Assembly (NCBI GenBank): GCA_905236295.1
Contig: CAJOQF010000164.1
Span: 1 to 7,861 of the forward strand
Direction of reading: 5' to 3'
Origin: an uncultured Eubacterium sp.
GTDB lineage: Bacteria > Bacillota > Clostridia > Lachnospirales > Lachnospiraceae
Length of the DNA: 7,861 nucleotides
Shown here piece after piece: positions 1-6,776 of the stretch (positions are counted from its first letter, which is position 1; the number at the start of each line of letters is the position of its first letter). A model generated the notes under the pieces. That model searched no databases, was not told where the DNA came from, and saw nothing but the letters and a program-made list of their open reading frames with translations. The position numbers were made by a program, and so were the translations under genes.

Positions 1-546
1 CATCTCGGGCTGTCCGTGGCAAAAAAACTCATAGAATCCATGGGCGGAAGCATGGATGTCGAAAATTCTCTGGGGGAGGGTTCGGCGTTTACGATTATTC
101 TAAGCTGTGAGATAAGGCCCAGACAGTCGCTTATGAAAATGCGAACAACCAAGGGGACGATGCTTTCCGGAAAGAGGATTCTGATTGTCGACGATCAGCC
201 TCTCAATGTGGAGCGCGCGATAAGATATCTCGAAAAGCGAGAGATGGTATGTGAGTCTGCATCGGATGGAGCCGGCGCGGTGCGCTTATTTGACGAGTCG
301 GACGAGGATCATTTCGATGCTATACTTATGGATACCGAGATGCCGGACATGAGCGGAATAGAGGCGACAAAGCGTATAAGACTGCTTTCGAGGTCTGATG
401 CCATGCAGGTTCCTGTCATAGCCATGAGTGCGGATATGTCTGCGGACGGAGATGAGATAAAGGGTGAAGTTATGGACGATTTTATCAAAAAACCGATAAA
501 GGCAGACGCGCTGTATACCGTGCTTGAAAAAAATATCAGAAAATAG
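1..546 (+). CDS. Hybrid sensor histidine kinase, C-terminal part (5' end outside window)
   Basis: The reading frame is open from base 1, so the gene starts upstream; 181 residues are visible. Residues 1-37 are the end of a HATPase_c domain: an LGLS G2-box remnant, then a helix and a MGGSMDVENSLGEGSAFTI segment typical of the last strands of the kinase ATP-binding domain. Residues about 57-181 form a full receiver domain: acidic pair D64/D65 (IVDDQ), phosphoacceptor D111 (LMDTEMP), conserved S143 (IAMSA) and K164 before Pro (FIKKPI). All the residues a receiver needs are present, so it is probably phosphorylatable. The kinase would autophosphorylate and pass phosphate internally to this receiver, then probably to an Hpt protein; no partner is visible. 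A GTG at 16 could be mistaken for a start, but it lies inside the ATPase domain. No convincing terminator follows. The sensed signal is unknown because the input domains are missing. Confidence 0.9.
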   Translation, partial: HLGLSVAKKLIESMGGSMDVENSLGEGSAFTIILSCEIRPRQSLMKMRTTKGTMLSGKRILIVDDQPLNVERAIRYLEKREMVCESASDGAGAVRLFDESDEDHFDAILMDTEMPDMSGIEATKRIRLLSRSDAMQVPVIAMSADMSADGDEIKGEVMDDFIKKPIKADALYTVLEKNIRK

Positions 547-576
547 CGTATATTGTGGAACTTTTTTTCAAAAGGG

Positions 577-604
577 TTGATTTGAACACTAAATATAGTA
601 TAAT
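577..604 (+). promoter_or_regulatory. Predicted sigma-A promoter of the chemoreceptor gene
   Basis: TTGATT (577-582) and a consensus TATAAT (599-604) are separated by 16 bases. Transcription would start near 611, giving a leader of about 72 bases before the ATG at 683. It is not a flagellar sigma-28 site: no GCCGATAA-like box follows the TAAA at 590-593. This suggests the receptor is transcribed by the housekeeping sigma factor. The prediction rests on sequence match only. Confidence 0.65.
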
Positions 605-669
605 GGGCTTTGAGGTCAACCGAAGAGTTGTTTTTTAATGATGTAAAACAGATTGGGTGCATTAGAAAA

Positions 670-673
670 AGGA
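670..673 (+). promoter_or_regulatory. Ribosome binding site deciding the MCP start
   Basis: AGGA within AAAAAGGACGG lies 9 bases before the ATG at 683. It favours that ATG over an in-frame TTG at 653, which has no Shine-Dalgarno sequence before it. Confidence 0.6.
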
Positions 674-682
674 CGGTGTATT

Positions 683-2446
683 ATGGAACAGCAGGACAAA
701 AACAGTGGCGAAGTCAGAGTCAGAAAGGGCAGACTTGTCGTAAGGCTTATGTCGATCACGGTTGTAGCGGTTATGATCGTGGCAGTGCTTCTTACAATGT
801 TGGGTGTTATCAGTTATAACAAAGCCACTATTCAGCTTATGGAGGAGGAGCTTCGCGTTGCCGATTACCAGATGAGGGATAAGGTAGACACCGAGTATGA
901 CGGTGATTGGGCATTGACTGATGAGGGAGTTCTCACAAAAGGCGGCAATGAGGTGTATGATGAGTACACGGCACAGCTTGACGAACTCAGCAAAAACACG
1001 GGACTTGACTACACTCTCTTCTACGGAAAAACAAGAATGCTTACTACATTGGAAGACGAAAACGGTGACAGGATGGTCGGTACCGATGCGTCTGATGCCG
1101 TGGTAAGTGAAGTGTTGAACAACGGAAATGAATATCTCGCCGAAAAGATAGATATCGGCGGCAATGAATATTACGGCTACTATCTTCCGATTCAGAATTC
1201 GGACGGATCCAACGTCGGAATGGCGTTTGTCGGCAGACCGAGCCAGGATATAACAGGCGCTCAAAAGAAAATGACGCTCATCATGATCCTGGTCGGCGTG
1301 GCGTGTATAGTTGTTGTTGGCATTCTCGGACTGAAACTCGTATTATCTACAAAGTCGAGCATGATCAACATAGTTGCATCGCTCCAGAACATGGCAAAGG
1401 GAAATATCTCTGATGTTATCACAGACGAGGCGGTTGCAAGAGATGATGAGCTTGGAATCATAGCCGAGAGCGCGAGGGAGCTCGGAAGAAAACTTCGCAC
1501 AGTTATCACCACGACAAAGAATCTCTCGGAGAACGTGACAAAATCCGGAGTTGAGCTTGCCGAGTCCGCGGACCAGGCGAGTGTGGCATCAAGCCAGGTT
1601 TCAAATGCGGTGGATGATATCAGCAAAGGCGCAGTCGGACAGGCTGAGAGTGTGCAGGACTCCGTAAACAACACAGAGGAGATGGGCAACAATATCGAGT
1701 CCATCACTGCAGATGTTGAGGAGCTTACCGCGTTTGCAGCGAAGATGCAGGATGCCTGCGACAATGCTATGAAGGCTCTTGGAATTCTCCTCAAACAGAA
1801 TGAGGAAGTTGTAAGATCCATGGAGGTTATCGACAATCAGATAGCCCTTACAAATGAGTCGGTACAGGAAATCGCCCAGGCATCTGACGTGATCACGGAG
1901 ATTTCCTCCCAGACAAACCTCCTTGCACTAAACGCTTCCATCGAGGCTGCCAGAGCAGGTGAGGCAGGAAAGGGATTTGCGGTTGTCGCAACAGAGATCG
2001 GTCAGCTGGCGGATCAGACAGGTCAGGCGGCAGGCAAGATAGTCGGCATTGTTGACAATCTTGTGCTTGAGTCGGCAAAGAGTGTTGACACTATGAAGGA
2101 CCTCAACGAGGGATTCAAGGAGCAGAGTGAACAGATTGATGCCACGCAGGGAGACATGGATATCCTCGCGGAGGGCGTTGACAAGGTTACAGAGAGTTCA
2201 AACCAGATCAGCGGAATGGTGCAAAACCTTGATTCTGCCAAGGAGTCACTCCAGGACATCATGCAGGATCTCTCGGCTGTATCCCAGGAGAATGCGGCTT
2301 CCACAGAGGAGACCAACGCATCTATGGAAGAGCTCAACGCTACGTTTGAGACCATCAGCGAGGCGGCAGGTGATCTTCAAAAACTCGCACATTCACTCAA
2401 CGATGAGATCAGCTTCTTTGTGATTGACGGGGAGGATGTGGATTAA
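683..2446 (+). CDS. Methyl-accepting chemotaxis protein with Cache-like extracellular domain
   Basis: A complete 587-residue transmembrane chemoreceptor that would signal to CheA/CheW to bias the flagellar motor. Order: short basic cytoplasmic N-terminus; TM1 about 20-43; extracellular domain about 44-195, with a single-Cache-like pattern ([10 protein letters not shown], later [22 protein letters not shown]); TM2 about 197-219; HAMP linker about 220-280, including [15 protein letters not shown]; then a long coiled-coil signalling domain. The hairpin tip at residues 410-432 reads [20 protein letters not shown] followed by KGF, the near-invariant CheA/CheW contact region. Gln/Glu-rich helices on both sides supply likely methylation sites. 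The C-terminus (DGEDVD) lacks a CheR-tethering NWETF-type pentapeptide. The ATG at 683 is chosen because of its ribosome binding site and because it leaves a normal N-terminus. It has its own promoter and is closed by a terminator, so it is probably monocistronic. The ligand is unknown; the adjacent galactoside operon makes a sugar conceivable, but nothing in the sequence shows it. Confidence 0.95.
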   Translation: MEQQDKNSGEVRVRKGRLVVRLMSITVVAVMIVAVLLTMLGVISYNKATIQLMEEELRVADYQMRDKVDTEYDGDWALTDEGVLTKGGNEVYDEYTAQLDELSKNTGLDYTLFYGKTRMLTTLEDENGDRMVGTDASDAVVSEVLNNGNEYLAEKIDIGGNEYYGYYLPIQNSDGSNVGMAFVGRPSQDITGAQKKMTLIMILVGVACIVVVGILGLKLVLSTKSSMINIVASLQNMAKGNISDVITDEAVARDDELGIIAESARELGRKLRTVITTTKNLSENVTKSGVELAESADQASVASSQVSNAVDDISKGAVGQAESVQDSVNNTEEMGNNIESITADVEELTAFAAKMQDACDNAMKALGILLKQNEEVVRSMEVIDNQIALTNESVQEIAQASDVITEISSQTNLLALNASIEAARAGEAGKGFAVVATEIGQLADQTGQAAGKIVGIVDNLVLESAKSVDTMKDLNEGFKEQSEQIDATQGDMDILAEGVDKVTESSNQISGMVQNLDSAKESLQDIMQDLSAVSQENAASTEETNASMEELNATFETISEAAGDLQKLAHSLNDEISFFVIDGEDVD

Positions 2447-2493
2447 GCTGCTACTTCATATAAATTATTTATGTATCATATGGACATATCGCG

Positions 2494-2522
2494 TGGGTTG
2501 TCGTTGTAGACAACCCATTTTT
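2494..2522 (+). terminator. Intrinsic terminator after the chemoreceptor gene
   Basis: A perfect 9-bp stem, TGGGTTGTC (2494-2502) and GACAACCCA (2509-2517), encloses a 6-base loop GTTGTA and is followed by TTTTT (2518-2522). It lies 47 bases after the MCP stop codon. No T-rich run follows it on the opposite strand, so it works in the + direction only. Its loop, right arm and T-run overlap the predicted galT promoter. Confidence 0.88.
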
Positions 2523-2532
2523 ATGTTAAAAT
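2504..2532 (+). promoter_or_regulatory. Predicted promoter of the gal operon, embedded in the terminator
   Basis: An extended -10, TG-T-TAAAAT (TG at 2524-2525, hexamer 2527-2532), lies 17 bases after a weak -35 (TTGTAG, 2504-2509) that starts in the loop of the upstream terminator. The expected start point is about 2539-2540, at or next to the A of the galT ATG. An extended -10 can compensate for a poor -35, which is known for sigma-A promoters. No clear CcpA or LacI-type operator was found. The 9-bp inverted repeat would overlap the -35 region, so it could also act as a protein-binding palindrome; that is speculation. Confidence 0.5.
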
Positions 2533-2539
2533 ATATCCT

Positions 2540-4096
2540 ATGGAAAGACTGGAAAAAAACATAGACCGTCTTGTGTGTTATGGGCTCAAGACAGGTCTCA
2601 TCGACAAAAACGAAACCATATTTTCAAGGAACCTTCTGCTAGATATTCTGGGAGAAGAATCTTATCATGCCTTGGACGATTCAGAGGCGATTATCCAATC
2701 TTCTATCAAAGAAAATAACGAGTCGGCTGTTATGACGGATGATGAGCTGGCGGATGAGCTTTCGGATATTCTCGAGGGCTTATTGGACGTTGCTGTGCAA
2801 AGGGGGATCATAAAAGATTCGGTAACGTTTAGAGATCTCTTTGATACGAAGATCATGAATGCGATTACGCCCAGACCGTCAACCGTTATTGCGGAATTTA
2901 GAAAGCGATACGAGGATTCGCCGAAGAAGGCTACGGATTATTTCTACAGGTTCTGCAAGGATATCGACTATATCAGACGATATCGCGCGAGAAAGGATAT
3001 CCGTTGGAAAGTTGACTCGGATTACGGACAGATAGACATCACTATCAATCTTGCTAAGCCTGAGAAGGATCCGGCGGCTATAGCGGCGGCAGGCAAGGCA
3101 AAGTCGGACAAATATCCAAAATGTCAGCTTTGCATGGACAATATCGGATATGCCGGCAGGGCAGATCACCCGGCAAGGCAGACGCTTCGCGTTATCCCGA
3201 TAAGGATAAACAACAGCGATTGGGGATTTCAGTACTCTCCTTACGGATATTACAACGAGCACTGTATAGTGTTCAACGGAGAGCATATCCCCATGAAGGT
3301 CGAGAGATATACGTTTGTAAAGCTCTTTGATTTTGTGGAGCAGTTTCCGCATTATTTCCTCGGCTCGAATGCGGATCTCCCGATAGTGGGCGGCTCTATC
3401 TTAAGCCACGACCACTATCAGGGCGGATGTTATGAGTTTGCGATGGAGAGGGCTGACGTGGAATATGAGTTTACTGTGCCCGGGTTTGAGGATATTAATG
3501 CCGGCATAGTGAAGTGGCCGATGTCGGTTATCAGACTTTCGGATGATTCCAGAGAAAAGATCATCGACCTCGCTACCAACATTCTCGATAAGTGGAGATC
3601 ATACTCCGACGGATCGCTCCATATCTTCGCCGAGACAGACGGGGAACCGCACAATGCGATAACCCCGATAGCGCGCATGAGGGACGGCAAATACGAACTG
3701 GATCTGGTGCTTCGAAACAATATAACTACAGATGAGAGACCGCTTGGGCTCTTTCACCCGAGACCGGAGTATCACCACATCAAAAAAGAGAACATCGGAC
3801 TTATCGAAGTCATGGGGCTTGCGGTACTCCCGTCGAGATTAAAGCATGAGCTGGAGCTCTTAAAGGAGGCAATGCTTGAGGGCAGGGATATTTCAAATGA
3901 TCCGGCGCTTGCGGCGCATTCCGACTGGGCAGATGAAATAAGATCAAAATACAAAGACATCAATCCCGACAATGTTTCGGAGATAATAGATAACGAAGTT
4001 GGCAAAGTGTTCGTTGGCGTTTTGGAGGATGCCGGCGTGTTCAAATGCGATGGGGAAGGTCGCGAAGGATTCAAGAGATTTATAGGGACATTATGA
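2540..4096 (+). CDS. galT: UDP-glucose--hexose-1-phosphate uridylyltransferase, class II (GalT)
   Basis: A cytoplasmic Leloir-pathway enzyme that exchanges galactose-1-phosphate with UDP-glucose to give glucose-1-phosphate and UDP-galactose. At 518 residues it has the length of the class II (Firmicutes) family, longer than the roughly 350-residue E. coli type. Visible marks: a CxxC pair C195/C198 (KCQLCMDN), likely metal-binding by analogy with class I enzymes; a YNEHCIVFNGEH segment near 238-249; the active-site motif H290-D-H292-Y-Q294 (SHDHYQGG), where H292 is expected to be the uridylylated nucleophile by analogy with HPHxQ of class I; and a conserved class II stretch at 412-430 (HHIKKENIGLIEVMG). 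The ATG at 2540 fits the family N-terminus. An in-frame stop at 2507-2509 and the lack of any start codon between exclude an upstream start. No Shine-Dalgarno sequence precedes the ATG, which is unusual here. It is the first gene of the operon, and its TGA overlaps the galK ATG. Confidence 0.97.
   Translation: MERLEKNIDRLVCYGLKTGLIDKNETIFSRNLLLDILGEESYHALDDSEAIIQSSIKENNESAVMTDDELADELSDILEGLLDVAVQRGIIKDSVTFRDLFDTKIMNAITPRPSTVIAEFRKRYEDSPKKATDYFYRFCKDIDYIRRYRARKDIRWKVDSDYGQIDITINLAKPEKDPAAIAAAGKAKSDKYPKCQLCMDNIGYAGRADHPARQTLRVIPIRINNSDWGFQYSPYGYYNEHCIVFNGEHIPMKVERYTFVKLFDFVEQFPHYFLGSNADLPIVGGSILSHDHYQGGCYEFAMERADVEYEFTVPGFEDINAGIVKWPMSVIRLSDDSREKIIDLATNILDKWRSYSDGSLHIFAETDGEPHNAITPIARMRDGKYELDLVLRNNITTDERPLGLFHPRPEYHHIKKENIGLIEVMGLAVLPSRLKHELELLKEAMLEGRDISNDPALAAHSDWADEIRSKYKDINPDNVSEIIDNEVGKVFVGVLEDAGVFKCDGEGREGFKRFIGTL
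4084..4088 (+). promoter_or_regulatory. Ribosome binding site of galK inside galT
   Basis: AGGGA lies 4 bases before the ATG at 4093, inside the last codons of galT. The spacing is short, which fits translation coupled to galT termination through the ATGA overlap. It supports 4093 rather than an in-frame upstream alternative start at 4045. Confidence 0.5.
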
Positions 4097-5286
4097 GAAC
4101 AGATTTTTTAAAAGCAGAATTTGAGGCAAAATTTGGAACATATCCGCAAGGAAGACTCTTCTTTGCACCGGGGCGCGTAAACCTTATCGGGGAGCACACT
4201 GACTACAATGGGGGACATGTATTTCCGTGTGCGCTCGATATCGGCACATATGGCGTTGCGAGAAAGAGGGATGACAAAAGCTGCAGGTTGTATTCTATGA
4301 ACTTTCCGGAGACAGGTATCATAGAAGTGGATATTTCCGCTATCGAGCAGAGCGATGAATATAAATGGGCAAATTACCCGCTTGGCGTATTAAAGACTTT
4401 TATGTGCGATCTCGATAAGGTGCAGGGAGTATCAAATGCGACGCCGGTTTCGGATATCACCGGATTCGACCTTCTTCTTTACGGAAATATTCCAAACGGA
4501 TCGGGCCTTTCCTCATCGGCATCGGTGGAGGTGTTGACCGGTTTTATCATCAAAACACTTTTTGATGTGGAGGTTGACAATAAGGATTTAAGCCTTATAG
4601 GTCAGTATTCGGAGAACCATTTCAACGGGGTAAACTGCGGCATAATGGATCAGTTTGCGATCGCCATGGGGAAAAAGGATCACGCGATCTTCCTTGACAC
4701 TGCGACTTTAAAATACGAGTATGCACCGCTTGATCTGGGGGATTCCACACTTGTTATCGGCTGTACGAACAAGCAGAGGGGGCTCGCGGACTCCGCCTAC
4801 AATGAGAGGAGCAGCGAGTGTGAGAAAGCGCTGCAATATCTCGAAGCGACATCACTCGGAGCGTTGACGCCCGAACAGTTTGAAAACCTTAAAGAGCGCA
4901 TCCCCGATGAAATCCTGATAAAAAGGGCCAGGCACGCAGTCTGCGAAAACGACAGGACAATGCGTGCGCTGAACTCCCTGAAACAGGGAGATATCGCGGC
5001 GTTTGGAAATCTGATGAACGAATCGCATATCTCGCTTCGTGACGACTATGAGGTGACGGGCGCAGAGCTTGATGCGATAGTCGAAGCAGCATGGCAGCAG
5101 CCGGGAGTGCTCGGCGCGAGGATGACCGGTGCGGGATTTGGCGGATGCAGCATAAATCTTGTAGAGAAAGATGCTGTTGAAGCATTCATCGAAAATGTCG
5201 GAAAGATTTACCGTGAAAAGATCGGTTATATGGCAGATTTCTATGTGGTCAATGCGGGAGACGGACCACGGGAGATAGAAGACTAA
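4093..5286 (+). CDS. galK: Galactokinase (GalK)
   Basis: A 397-residue cytoplasmic GHMP-family kinase that phosphorylates alpha-D-galactose at C1 with ATP, supplying galactose-1-phosphate to GalT. All three family motifs are present: the galactokinase signature at residues 26-41 (PGRVNLIGEHTDYNGG, with R28, E34, H35 and D37), the ATP-binding GLSSSA loop at 138-143, and the C-terminal MTGAGFGGC at 344-352. The catalytic aspartate is D186 in CGIMDQ. By family knowledge, R28 and D186 form the catalytic pair and E34-H35-T36-D37 contacts the sugar. The length is normal. The start at 4093 overlaps the galT stop by four bases (ATGA). The alternative start at 4045 would add 16 residues lacking family similarity inside galT. 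It is followed after 18 bases by the next gene of the operon. Confidence 0.98.
   Translation: MRTDFLKAEFEAKFGTYPQGRLFFAPGRVNLIGEHTDYNGGHVFPCALDIGTYGVARKRDDKSCRLYSMNFPETGIIEVDISAIEQSDEYKWANYPLGVLKTFMCDLDKVQGVSNATPVSDITGFDLLLYGNIPNGSGLSSSASVEVLTGFIIKTLFDVEVDNKDLSLIGQYSENHFNGVNCGIMDQFAIAMGKKDHAIFLDTATLKYEYAPLDLGDSTLVIGCTNKQRGLADSAYNERSSECEKALQYLEATSLGALTPEQFENLKERIPDEILIKRARHAVCENDRTMRALNSLKQGDIAAFGNLMNESHISLRDDYEVTGAELDAIVEAAWQQPGVLGARMTGAGFGGCSINLVEKDAVEAFIENVGKIYREKIGYMADFYVVNAGDGPREIED
4974..4990 (+). repeat. Perfect short inverted repeat inside galK
   Basis: CTCCCTG (4974-4980), AAA loop, CAGGGAG (4984-4990): a 7-bp perfect hairpin with a 3-base loop, coding for part of NSLKQGD. No T-run follows, so it is not an intrinsic terminator. 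It may be coincidental or may affect mRNA structure. Confidence 0.4.
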
Positions 5287-5291
5287 AAAAT

Positions 5292-5296
5292 GGAGG
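5292..5296 (+). promoter_or_regulatory. Ribosome binding site deciding the start of the GT-like gene
   Basis: GGAGG, within TGGAGGACACAGTTATGG, lies 8 bases before the ATG at 5305. An in-frame ATG at 5290 immediately precedes this site and has no ribosome binding site of its own, so 5305 is the likely start. Confidence 0.8.
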
Positions 5297-5304
5297 ACAC
5301 AGTT

Positions 5305-6762
5305 ATGGACAGGTCTAGAACAATCTTTGGAAACAGGATTGATGAGCTCACATACAAGAGGGCTCTCGCCTCAAAGAAGCGTTTCATAGAAAAGTACGGG
5401 GACGATTCCGATGAGGATTACAAAATTGTAATACAGGATAATGAGCACATAGGTCCGATGCTCGGGGTTAAGGATATGCTGATCTGCGACGGTGAGGGTG
5501 AGGCATTCGATGAAAAGAAGGGTCTGATTGTTGGAAATATCCGCATGGGATTCGGACATTACCGCATATCGATGGCTATCGCCTCGGCGGCTCATCATCT
5601 GGGATACACCCCATACTGGATGGATCTGAACGGTTATCCGCAGACCACCTGTACAAAGATAGTGAGTGCCCAGAATGAGATGTACTCAAAGGGTTCGAGA
5701 TTGTCAAAGAATCCGGCGTTTAACAAGCTTGTGTGGGAGCCGGTGAACTACGAGGGATTCAGGGCGCTTTCATATAATGCCGTCGATCAGAAAAACGCCG
5801 AGCTCATGGCGCCGGTGTTTAAGAATGTGCCAAAGGATATTCCACTTGTTGCGACCCATGTGTGGCCGGCGCAGGCAGCTCTCCACGCCGGCATGGAGAG
5901 AGTGGTAAACGCCATTCCGGACAACTGGCCGATGGGACTTCACCTTTCCGAGGGAGCGATTCACACTATCCAGTGCAGGAACGCGTACATGGGTTATCGC
6001 ATCCTTAACGGATTCAAAAGAGGTCATGTCTGCAACCCGATGCCGAAGGATTCTCTTGTCTACACGGGTCATTATATAGACCATGAGCTGGTCGCAAATA
6101 TTGAAGCTGACTGCAAAGCGAGATTAAAGAGAAAATCCGACGGCAAGCCGATGAGATTTTTGCTTACTATCGGAGGGGCGGGAGCGCAAAAGGAAATCTT
6201 TGCGGCGATGATCAAATATCTCCTTCCCTATGTCAGCAGAAAAGAGGCTGTACTTTACGTGAATGTCGGCGATTACAAGAACGTATGGGAAGACTTAAAA
6301 GCTGAGATCCCGCGTATGCGAAAGTACTCAAAAGAGCATTTCGACAACTGGGAAAAGACAAAGCGATTCTGCAGCAGGGCACTAGATGAGGACGCCAACG
6401 TTATCGGCATCCACGCATTTTATCACCAGAATATTTTCGAGGCGGTCTATGCAACAAACCTTCTTATGAGAAGTTGTGATGTGCTGGTCACAAAGCCGAG
6501 TGAGCTTGCGTTTTATCCGGTGCCAAAGCTCTTTATAAAGCGCGTCGGAAAACATGAGATGTGGGGGGCGATACACTCTGCGGAGGTTGGAGACGGCACT
6601 CTTGAATGCAGGGATATCCCGCATACGTTACAGATGATAAAACTTTTCCTGGAGGAGGATTATATCCTTGAGGAGATGTGCGAAAACATAATGGAGAACA
6701 ATAAAACGGGTCTTTACGATGGGGCTTATAACGTCGTGAAAATTGCCATGGAAAACAGATAA
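5305..6762 (+). CDS. GT-B-fold glycosyltransferase-like protein of unknown function (MurG/MGDG-synthase superfamily)
   Basis: A complete 485-residue protein with no signal peptide or membrane segment, so cytoplasmic or peripheral. No characterised ortholog was recognised. Its motif order matches GT-B transferases of the MurG/MGDG-synthase type. After a charged N-terminal extension (1-72) comes a strand plus glycine loop, GNIRMGFGHYRISMA (77-91), like their GxGGH loop. TGHYIDHEL (254-262) sits where TGIPVxxEF-type linkers lie. LTIGGAGAQK (287-296) resembles the GGSxGA loop opening the C-terminal domain. DVLVTKPSELAFYPVP (392-407) resembles the DLVITKPGG nucleotide-sugar segment. HEMWGA (417-422) sits where the usual QxxNA lies. 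The donor-site motifs are altered (PSE for PGG, no clear later Glu), so the donor may be unusual or catalysis lost. It lies 18 bases after galK and 14 bases before the MelB-like gene, so it is cotranscribed. Using UDP-galactose as donor is a reasonable but unproven guess. The start is fixed by GGAGG at 5292-5296. Confidence 0.75.
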   Translation: MDRSRTIFGNRIDELTYKRALASKKRFIEKYGDDSDEDYKIVIQDNEHIGPMLGVKDMLICDGEGEAFDEKKGLIVGNIRMGFGHYRISMAIASAAHHLGYTPYWMDLNGYPQTTCTKIVSAQNEMYSKGSRLSKNPAFNKLVWEPVNYEGFRALSYNAVDQKNAELMAPVFKNVPKDIPLVATHVWPAQAALHAGMERVVNAIPDNWPMGLHLSEGAIHTIQCRNAYMGYRILNGFKRGHVCNPMPKDSLVYTGHYIDHELVANIEADCKARLKRKSDGKPMRFLLTIGGAGAQKEIFAAMIKYLLPYVSRKEAVLYVNVGDYKNVWEDLKAEIPRMRKYSKEHFDNWEKTKRFCSRALDEDANVIGIHAFYHQNIFEAVYATNLLMRSCDVLVTKPSELAFYPVPKLFIKRVGKHEMWGAIHSAEVGDGTLECRDIPHTLQMIKLFLEEDYILEEMCENIMENNKTGLYDGAYNVVKIAMENR

Positions 6763-6763
6763 G

Positions 6764-6770
6764 AGAGGAG
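6764..6770 (+). promoter_or_regulatory. Ribosome binding site of the MelB-like transporter gene
   Basis: AGAGGAG lies 6 bases before the ATG at 6777, directly after the stop codon of the preceding gene (6760-6762). It is a strong site and supports operonic translation from this ATG. Confidence 0.85.
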
Positions 6771-6776
6771 TTTATA

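Noticed and set aside
547..582. Terminator after the histidine kinase gene
   Set aside because: The T-run at 562-568 precedes rather than follows the weak AACTTTT/AAAAGGGTT pairing, and the stem is imperfect.
617..636. Possible leader attenuator: CAAC-loop-GTTG followed by six T in the MCP leader
   Set aside because: The stem is only 4 bp and too weak for an intrinsic terminator. No alternative antiterminator pairing or riboswitch core, including c-di-GMP type, was seen in the short leader.
653..682. TTG at 653 as the MCP start
   Set aside because: No Shine-Dalgarno sequence precedes it, and the ATG at 683 has AGGA at good spacing and gives a normal N-terminus.
662..1264. Open frame of 200 codons on the - strand over the chemoreceptor gene
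   Set aside because: It lies wholly antisense to a well-supported MCP, has no recognisable domain and no ribosome binding site was noted. The same applies to the other - strand frames (for example 1261-1836, 2879-3352, 5770-6084).
4045..4092. Upstream in-frame start for galK at 4045
   Set aside because: The added 16 residues fall inside galT and do not resemble a galactokinase N-terminus. The ATG at 4093 has the typical ATGA overlap.
5290..5304. ATG at 5290 as the start of the GT-like gene
   Set aside because: It lies upstream of the strong GGAGG site, which is spaced correctly for the ATG at 5305, and it has no ribosome binding site of its own.
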